From NCBI GenBank assembly GCA_015654855.1, contig JAATGA010000317.1:1-36130 (forward strand): a DNA stretch of 36,130 nt, written 5' to 3'. Position 1 is the stretch's first letter. Each line of letters starts with the position of its first letter. Below, one piece after another: positions 26,538 through 36,130 of the stretch. Origin of the DNA: Rhodobacterales bacterium. Lineage in GTDB: Bacteria > Pseudomonadota > Alphaproteobacteria > Rhodobacterales > Rhodobacteraceae. The translations under genes and the position numbers were made by a program. The notes beneath the pieces are model-generated. The model was given only the letters and a program-made list of their open reading frames with translations. It had not been told where the DNA came from and made no database searches.

Positions 26538-27107
26538 TCAGGCGGCGCGGCGGCGACCGGCCATTTTGGCCAGAGTGCCGTCGCGCCACATGCCCTCATG
26601 CACGCCGACCATCACGATATGCCCGGCGATCAGCGCCGCCATGACCCAGGCCAGTTCGCCATGCAGGGCGCTGCCGAGGCCTGTCGCCCATGCGACCTCT
26701 TCCGTCCGCGGGGCAAAGATGGTGAAGCCGAAGGGCGCGAAACCCCGGGTCGACCCCCAGGCCCGCAGGATCGCGACCGACGGCACGATCAGCATCAGCG
26801 CGTAAAGCGCCAGATGCCCGAGGCGTGAGGCGATGCCGATCAACCCCGCGCCATGCGCCGGCCGGTTGCCGCGATTGGCGATGGCCCAGACGAAGCGGAT
26901 CAGAACCAACACGAAAATCACCGTCCCCACCGGCTGATGGCTGCCGACGAAAAAGCCTACGAAGGGCTGGCGGCCAAAGATCAGCCGCAGCCCCATTCCC
27001 AGAAGCTGCCACAGGATCAGCGCGGCGATGGTCCAGTGCAGCAGCCGGCTGATCCGGCCATAGACGCGCGATGTATCGCGAAGGGGGATCGGGCTGGCGG
27101 TGCTCAT
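26538..27107 (-). CDS. Cytochrome b561 family protein
   Basis: MSTASPIPLRDTSRVYGRISRLLHWTIAALILWQLLGMGLRLIFG...SHQPVGTVIFVLVLIRFVWAIANR...HGELAWVMAALIAGHIVMVGVHEGMWRDG; 4-TM with paired His. Confidence 0.92.
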   Translation of the reverse strand: MSTASPIPLRDTSRVYGRISRLLHWTIAALILWQLLGMGLRLIFGRQPFVGFFVGSHQPVGTVIFVLVLIRFVWAIANRGNRPAHGAGLIGIASRLGHLALYALMLIVPSVAILRAWGSTRGFAPFGFTIFAPRTEEVAWATGLGSALHGELAWVMAALIAGHIVMVGVHEGMWRDGTLAKMAGRRRAA

Positions 27108-27309
27108 GGCATGTCCTTCTGGCCGGGGCGGGATGCTTTCCGTTTACGACGCCCATGCAGTCTTGCGCCATGACACGGGTCAAAAAACTTCGTGAACTTG
27201 CACCGCCGCGCAAAAGTTGACTATTTTTATTTGTTCGCCTAACAGGCAATCGGCATTCGACGGACCGCATCGCCCGATCCGGTCCGCTCCAGGCAAGAAA
27301 GTTAAGCAA

Positions 27310-28959
27310 GTGGCCGATTCCCGGGATAATCCTGTCGCCCAGGCCCTGCCCCCCCGGCAGGTCTGGCCGGCGGAATTCGCCGCGCGCTATCGCGACAAAG
27401 GCTATTGGCGGGGCGAGACCTTCGGCGATCTGCTGCGCGCACGGGCTGCGGCGCACCCCGACCGGGTGGCGGTGATCGACGCGCAGAACCGGCTGACATA
27501 TGGCGACCTGCTCGCCAGGGCGGAACGGGCGGCGCGGGGCTTCCTCGATGCAGGTCTGGTGCCCGGTGACCGGGTGATCGTGCAGATCCCGAATATCGCG
27601 GGCTTCTTCCCGGCGGTCTTCGGCCTGTTCCTTGCCGGTCTGGTGCCGGTCTACGCCCTGCCCGCGCATCGTCAGACCGAACTGGTTCATTTCGCCACTC
27701 GCTCGGGCGCGAAGGCCCTGGTCATCGCCGACCGGCATGAGGGGTTCGATTACCGCCCTCTTGCCGCCGCCGTGCGAGCCGGGGTTCCCGCCATCACGCA
27801 GGTCTTCGTCCTGGGCGATCCGGGCGAACATCTGTCCTTCGACACGCTCGACGGCCCCGCGCGCGACCTGCCCCGGCCCGATCCGTCCTCGGTAGCCTTC
27901 TGCCAGATCTCCGGCGGCTCGACCGGGCTGTCGAAGCTGATCCCGCGCACGCATGACGACTATATCTACAGCTTCCGCGAAAGTGCGCGCATCTGCGGCT
28001 GCGGACCGGATACCGTCTACCTGACCGCTTTGCCCGTGGCCCATAATTTCCCGATGAGTTCGCCCGGAGCATTCGGGGTCCTCTGGGCCGGGGGCCGGGT
28101 GGTGATGGCACCGAACCCGGCGGCGGAAACCTGCTTTGCGCTGATCGCGAAGGAGCGGGTGACGATGTGCGGCCTCGTCCCGCCGCTGGCGCTGTTGTGG
28201 ATGCAGGCGGCACCCGGAACGAAGCACGACATCTCCTCGCTTGAGGTCTTGCAGGTCGGCGGAGCGAAGTTCATCCCCGAGGCGGCGGCGCGGGTGCGCC
28301 CGGTGCTGGGATGCACGCTGCAACAGGTCTTCGGCATGGCCGAGGGTCTGGTGAACTACACCCGGCTCGACGATCCCGAAGAGGTCATCACCGGCACACA
28401 AGGCCGCCCGATCAGCCCCGACGACGAGGTGCTGGTGCTGGACGACGACGGCCATCCGGTGCCCGAGGGCGCGCCGGGCAACCTGCTGACGCGCGGCCCC
28501 TACACCATCCGCGCCTATCACAACGAGCCGGGGGCCAATGCCCGCAGCTTCACCCCCGACGGGTTCTACCGCACCGGCGACATCGTGAAGCGTCTTCCCT
28601 CCGGCCATCTGGTCGTGCAGGGCCGCGCGGGCGATCACATCAACCGCGCGGGCGAGAAGATTTCCGCCGAAGAGATCGAGGATCACCTGCTGGCGCATCC
28701 GAATGTCTTCGATGCCGCCGTGGTCTCGATCCCCGACCCGTTCCTTGGCGAGCGGATCTGCGCCTTCGTCATCCCCCAGGGCGAAAGGCCGAAGATCCCG
28801 GCGCTGAAGGCTTTCGTGCGCGGCCGCGGCATCGCCGAGTTCAAGGTGCCCGACCAGATCGTCTTTGCCGAGGCGTTCGAGACCACCGCCGTCGGCAAGA
28901 TCAGCCGCAAAGCCCTGCGCGCATCCTTGCGCGAAAAGTTCCTGAAGGAGGCGACATGA
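27310..28959 (+). CDS. entE: 2,3-dihydroxybenzoate-AMP ligase (EntE/DhbE-like aryl acid adenylation enzyme)
   Basis: GTG start VADSRDNPVAQALPPRQVWPAEFAARYRDKGYWRG...; VAHNFPMSSPG matches the DHB-type pocket (Asn and Ser positions) rather than the salicylate-type Cys. Confidence 0.9.
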   Translation: MADSRDNPVAQALPPRQVWPAEFAARYRDKGYWRGETFGDLLRARAAAHPDRVAVIDAQNRLTYGDLLARAERAARGFLDAGLVPGDRVIVQIPNIAGFFPAVFGLFLAGLVPVYALPAHRQTELVHFATRSGAKALVIADRHEGFDYRPLAAAVRAGVPAITQVFVLGDPGEHLSFDTLDGPARDLPRPDPSSVAFCQISGGSTGLSKLIPRTHDDYIYSFRESARICGCGPDTVYLTALPVAHNFPMSSPGAFGVLWAGGRVVMAPNPAAETCFALIAKERVTMCGLVPPLALLWMQAAPGTKHDISSLEVLQVGGAKFIPEAAARVRPVLGCTLQQVFGMAEGLVNYTRLDDPEEVITGTQGRPISPDDEVLVLDDDGHPVPEGAPGNLLTRGPYTIRAYHNEPGANARSFTPDGFYRTGDIVKRLPSGHLVVQGRAGDHINRAGEKISAEEIEDHLLAHPNVFDAAVVSIPDPFLGERICAFVIPQGERPKIPALKAFVRGRGIAEFKVPDQIVFAEAFETTAVGKISRKALRASLREKFLKEAT

Positions 28960-29207
28960 GCCTGACGCTTGACCGGATGCGCGGCGATATCGCGAAGCTG
29001 ATCTACCTCGACCCCGAGGATATCGGCGACGACGACAACCTCGCCGATCTGGGCCTCGATTCCATGCGGCTGATGAGCCCGGTGCTGCAATGGGAACAGG
29101 GCGGGCTGAAAGCCGATTTCGGCACCTTCGCCGAGTTCTACACCTTGGGCGAATGGTGGCGCGCGGTCGAACGCATCCAGTCGCGCACCGCCATCGCGCA
29201 GCCCTGA
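28956..29207 (+). CDS. Stand-alone aryl carrier protein
   Basis: MSLTLDRMRGDIAKLIYLDPEDIGDDDNLADLGLDSMRLM...; LGLDSMRL phosphopantetheine site, 83 aa. Confidence 0.88.
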   Translation: MSLTLDRMRGDIAKLIYLDPEDIGDDDNLADLGLDSMRLMSPVLQWEQGGLKADFGTFAEFYTLGEWWRAVERIQSRTAIAQP

Positions 29208-29222
29208 CATCGCAGCCCTGAA

Positions 29223-33086
<3,864 letters not shown>

Positions 33087-33095
33087 CCCCCGTCG

Positions 33096-33929
33096 CTATC
33101 CGGCGGCGAAGGGCAGGGCCAGCGGCAACGAGCCGGCGATGGTCTGGATATGCGCATGGTCCTTCAGCACATGCACCTGCGGGGCAAGGCCGGGATGCGC
33201 GCGCAGGCCGGCGATGAAATTCATCGTCGCGAGCGCCGGCCCGTCCGGCACCGGCCCCTCGACGCCCGAACGCTTTTCCTTGTCGCCAAGCGCCACAAGC
33301 AGCGGCGGCGCGACAGCGGAAACTCCGGCTCCGGCAGCTATGCGACGGATCAGCGCCTCGTCCCACCAGATCGAGGGACTGATCGCCGCATAGCGGTTGA
33401 AGGCCCCCGGCCGTGACAGCAGGGCATAGAGCGTGAACAGCCCGCCGAAGGAATGGCCCCACAGCGTGCGGCGTGCCGGATCGACCGGCAGCCCGGTTTC
33501 CGCAGCCTCGCGCAAAGGCCCCGTCAGCCGGTCGAGGAACTGTGCCCCGCCGCCGGCCATCCGCCCCTCATGCACATGATCGGGGCGAATGCCGTCGCCA
33601 GGCCCCTCGGGTGCGGTGAAATCGAGCGTCCGACGTTCGCGCGCGAACTGGCGGTCGGTGTCATAGCCGACGCCCACCAGCATCAGCCCCGGCACCAGCG
33701 CCAGATGCGCCACCGTCAGAAAGTCGAAGGCCGCGTTGCCGTCCAGCAGATACAGCACCGGCCAGCCTTCGGCCGGCGGCAGCGATTTCGGCACCGCCCG
33801 GAACAGCCGGTGCCCGGGTCCCGTCGCCACCCGCAGCACATCCAGCCGGTGCGTCGGCGGGTCGGACGACAGGATGTCCAGCGCCGCCTCTTTCCGCGCG
33901 TGATCCGGGCCGGCCTTGCCGTGCATCAT
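33096..33929 (-). CDS. Alpha/beta hydrolase, siderophore esterase (IroE/Fes-like)
   Basis: ...GWPVLYLLDGNAAFDFL...RTLWGHSFGGLFTLYALLSRPGAFNRYAAISPSIWW...DHAHIQTIAGSLPLAL; start uncertain (33938/33929/33926). Confidence 0.82.
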   Translation of the reverse strand: MMHGKAGPDHARKEAALDILSSDPPTHRLDVLRVATGPGHRLFRAVPKSLPPAEGWPVLYLLDGNAAFDFLTVAHLALVPGLMLVGVGYDTDRQFARERRTLDFTAPEGPGDGIRPDHVHEGRMAGGGAQFLDRLTGPLREAAETGLPVDPARRTLWGHSFGGLFTLYALLSRPGAFNRYAAISPSIWWDEALIRRIAAGAGVSAVAPPLLVALGDKEKRSGVEGPVPDGPALATMNFIAGLRAHPGLAPQVHVLKDHAHIQTIAGSLPLALPFAAG

Positions 33930-33970
33930 TGCTTGCATCCTCTTTGTCGCGCCCGCTCGCGCGGGTTTTA

Positions 33971-33989
33971 GTTGACAAGGATAGTCAAC
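33971..33989. promoter_or_regulatory. Candidate iron-responsive operator (TGA-N9-TCA palindrome)
   Basis: GTTGAC-AAGGATA-GTCAAC, between divergent esterase and beta-propeller genes. Confidence 0.55.
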
Positions 33990-34069
33990 ATTATACTTCT
34001 GCGGCCGAACCAAGCCAGACTGCGCATCGCCTGTCGAGCCATTCCGTTTTCTCAGGCAAGGAGCCTCAA

Positions 34070-35545
34070 ATGGCAATCACCACAACCTCCCTCTGGCGGA
34101 GCTTGCTGGCCGGTTCGGCGCTGACACTTTCCTTTGTGGCCGTGCCGGCTTTGGCCGACACCGCCTTTACGGCCAGCGCCGACGGCTTTGTCGGCCAGGT
34201 CCGCGCGGCCGGCGCCCAGCCCGGCGCGCCGGTCTACAAGGGTTCGAAGGTCACGATCTCTGGCCAGGGCCTGATCCCCGGCCAGAGCATTACCCTTCTG
34301 CGCGGCGCAACGGTTCTGAACGCAGAGCCGATCGCCGTCGACGGCGAGGGCAAGTTCAGCGCCGGGATCGAAATCGACGCCGATGCCGAGACCGGCCTGC
34401 AACCCGTCGTCGTGATCGCCGAGAAACCCGCCGCCGCCACCGTGATCGACCTGAAAATCTCCCCCGAAGTCCCGCTGTCGGGCGCCGAGCTTTTCTCGGT
34501 GAAAAGCGAGCCGGTCACCCGCGGCCTGTATCAGGTCGCCTACAGCCCGGCCTCGAATGCGCTCTTCGTTACCTCCGCCGTGGGCCGTCCGCCGGTCAGC
34601 GAATCGAAACTGGTCAAGCTGAATCCCGAAACGCTCGCCATCGAGGCCGAGGTCACCCCGCCCGAGGCGCCTGCCCGCGCGGGCGGCCCCGGCGCGCCCG
34701 GCGAAGCCCCGGCCGGCGCGGCGCCAGCCGGCAGCGGCCAGCCCGGCGGTCAGCCGCAGGGGCCGGGCGTCTATGCCGTCTACGGTGTGGGTGTGGACGA
34801 TGCGAACGGCACGGTCTGGGTGACCAACTCCCGCCAGAACACCGTCGCGGTCTACAAGCAGTCCGATCTGTCGCTGGTCAAACAGTTCGAACCGGGCGCG
34901 GCCAACCATGCCCGCGACGTGCTGGTCGACACCGAGAACAGCCGGGCCTATGTCAGCACCAATTCCGACAGGATCGAGGTCTTCGACAGCAAAACGCTGG
35001 AACAGCTCGAACCGATCGTGCTGCGCTCGGCCCAGCGCGGCGCCGACTTCAGGACCATCCCGCTGGCGCTCGACGCGAAAGGCGGCAAGCTCTTCACCAC
35101 CAGCATGAGCTCGAACGAGGCCGCCGTGATCGACCTTGCCACCGGCGAGGCGAAGGTCTTCGCCCTGCCCGGCGCGCGCAGCCCGGTGGGCGCGGCCTAT
35201 GACCCGCAGGAAGATCTGCTGTTCATCGTCTCGCAAGGCTCCGACAACCTGCTGATCGTCAAGGCCGAAACCGGCGAGACGCTGGCCGATGTCGAGGTCG
35301 GCGCCGGTGCGCTTTATGTGGCGTTCGATCCGGTCAGCCGGCAGGTCTTCGCCGGCAGCCGTGGTGCGGGCACGATCACCGTGCTGGACACGACCGGCAA
35401 GATCCTCGCGAACCTCGACGCAGGCAGCTATCCCAACGGGCTGACCGCCGACGGCAAGGGCGACATCTGGGCGGTGAACAAATCGCGCGGCCAGGACGAC
35501 GATTCCGGCGACCGCCTGTGGCGCATCGCCCCGATTGCGAAGTAA
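34070..35545 (+). CDS. Secreted YncE-like beta-propeller protein with Pro/Gly/Ala-rich insertion
   Basis: MAITTTSLWRSLLAGSALTLSFVAVPALADTAF signal peptide; repeated blades (VTNSRQNTVAVYKQSDLSLVKQFEPG, VSTNSDRIEVFDSKTLEQ, AGSRGAGTITVLDTTGKIL). Confidence 0.8.
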   Translation: MAITTTSLWRSLLAGSALTLSFVAVPALADTAFTASADGFVGQVRAAGAQPGAPVYKGSKVTISGQGLIPGQSITLLRGATVLNAEPIAVDGEGKFSAGIEIDADAETGLQPVVVIAEKPAAATVIDLKISPEVPLSGAELFSVKSEPVTRGLYQVAYSPASNALFVTSAVGRPPVSESKLVKLNPETLAIEAEVTPPEAPARAGGPGAPGEAPAGAAPAGSGQPGGQPQGPGVYAVYGVGVDDANGTVWVTNSRQNTVAVYKQSDLSLVKQFEPGAANHARDVLVDTENSRAYVSTNSDRIEVFDSKTLEQLEPIVLRSAQRGADFRTIPLALDAKGGKLFTTSMSSNEAAVIDLATGEAKVFALPGARSPVGAAYDPQEDLLFIVSQGSDNLLIVKAETGETLADVEVGAGALYVAFDPVSRQVFAGSRGAGTITVLDTTGKILANLDAGSYPNGLTADGKGDIWAVNKSRGQDDDSGDRLWRIAPIAK

Positions 35546-35551
35546 GAACCT

Positions 35552-35581
35552 GAAAGGGGGCGGATCCGTCCGCCCCCTTTC
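35552..35581 (+). terminator. Hairpin between the beta-propeller gene and the binding protein gene
   Basis: GAAAGGGGGCGGA-TCCG-TCCGCCCCCTTTC, perfect 13-bp stem. Confidence 0.7.
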
Positions 35582-35623
35582 ACCGCCGGCCGGACCGGCA
35601 GGATCCCCGGGGAAGGCTGGCCC

Positions 35624-36130
35624 ATGTTCCGCAGGTTTCTTCTGCTGCTGACCGCGACGCTGGGTCTGGGCATGACCCCCGCCATGGCCGAGATCCGCGT
35701 GACCGACATCGTCGGGCGCGAGGTCGCGATCCCCGCCCCCGCCAAGCGCATCGTTCTGGGAGAGGCGCGGCACCTGGCGGTCCTTGGCCTGATCGACGCG
35801 GATCCGGTGGCGCTGGTCGCGGGCTGGCGCACGGACAAGGGCCTCGACGCCCCGACGATGGATGCCTGGCGCGCGAAATTCCCCGCCATCGACGCGATCG
35901 TTCCGGTGGGCTCCGGCAACCGCGACCTTTCGGTCGAAAGCGTCATCGCGCTGAACCCCGATCTGCTGATCCTGTCGCTGATCGACAGAGGCGACCCGGC
36001 GATGGAGGTCGCGCGCGAGCGGATCGAAGCGGCGGGCATTCCCGTCGTCTATGTCGATTTCTTCTCGCATCCGCAGGAAAACTCGATGCCCTCGCTGCGC
36101 ATCCTCGGCCAGTTGATTGGCCAGGAGGCA
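35624..36130 (+). CDS. Periplasmic iron-siderophore/cobalamin-type binding protein (FepB/FecB-like), partial
   Basis: MFRRFLLLLTATLGLGMTPAMAEIRVTDIVGREVAIPAPAKRIVLGEARHLAVLGLID...VESVIALNPDLLILS; runs off the right edge. Confidence 0.88.
   Translation, partial: MFRRFLLLLTATLGLGMTPAMAEIRVTDIVGREVAIPAPAKRIVLGEARHLAVLGLIDADPVALVAGWRTDKGLDAPTMDAWRAKFPAIDAIVPVGSGNRDLSVESVIALNPDLLILSLIDRGDPAMEVARERIEAAGIPVVYVDFFSHPQENSMPSLRILGQLIGQEA

Noticed and set aside
27217-27309. Upstream TTG start proposed by the ORF track for the entE-like gene
   Set aside because: It lies in the putative operator/promoter; GTG at 27310 (VADSRDNPVAQALPPRQVWP) gives the expected EntE-like N-terminus.
34052-36070. 672-aa minus-strand ORF antisense to the beta-propeller and binding protein genes
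   Set aside because: Antisense shadow ORF; the + strand has signal peptides, repeats and recognisable families.

Overview
GC-rich alphaproteobacterial chromosomal window; gene content and codon usage suggest Rhodobacteraceae (Paracoccus-like), which is inference. From left to right it contains: (1) a type I secretion module on the minus strand: partial ABC exporter, TolC-like protein and a BapA-like Ig-repeat adhesin; (2) an amino-sugar catabolism operon: BadF-type kinase, GntR/UTRA regulator, SIS protein, nagA; (3) a CorA-like transporter and an orphan PhnM-like amidohydrolase; (4) a general stress response (GSR) locus: phyR divergent from nepR-ecfG-HisKA_2/HWE kinase, followed by a DUF1328 gene; (5) a livFGMHK-type ABC transporter divergent from an OYE/Fe-S/flavin oxidoreductase, then glycerate 2-kinase and a flavin reductase; (6) a catecholate siderophore locus: entE-like ligase, stand-alone aryl carrier protein, entF-like C-A-T-TE NRPS, esterase, YncE-like beta-propeller, partial periplasmic binding protein, with a cytochrome b561 sharing the divergent promoter. 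The most notable non-coding signals are a perfectly symmetric bidirectional EcfG promoter between phyR and nepR (GGAAC-N16-CGTT on both strands, same 32 bp), and another GGAAC-N16-CGTT promoter feeding a structured ~108-nt non-coding segment that converges on the phyR 3' end (a candidate GSR small RNA). Also notable are a small NepR-like ORF, a GSR-locus kinase with a degenerate ATPase domain, and a TGA-N9-TCA palindrome between the siderophore esterase and the beta-propeller gene. No searches were run; all homology statements come from recognition of the sequence.
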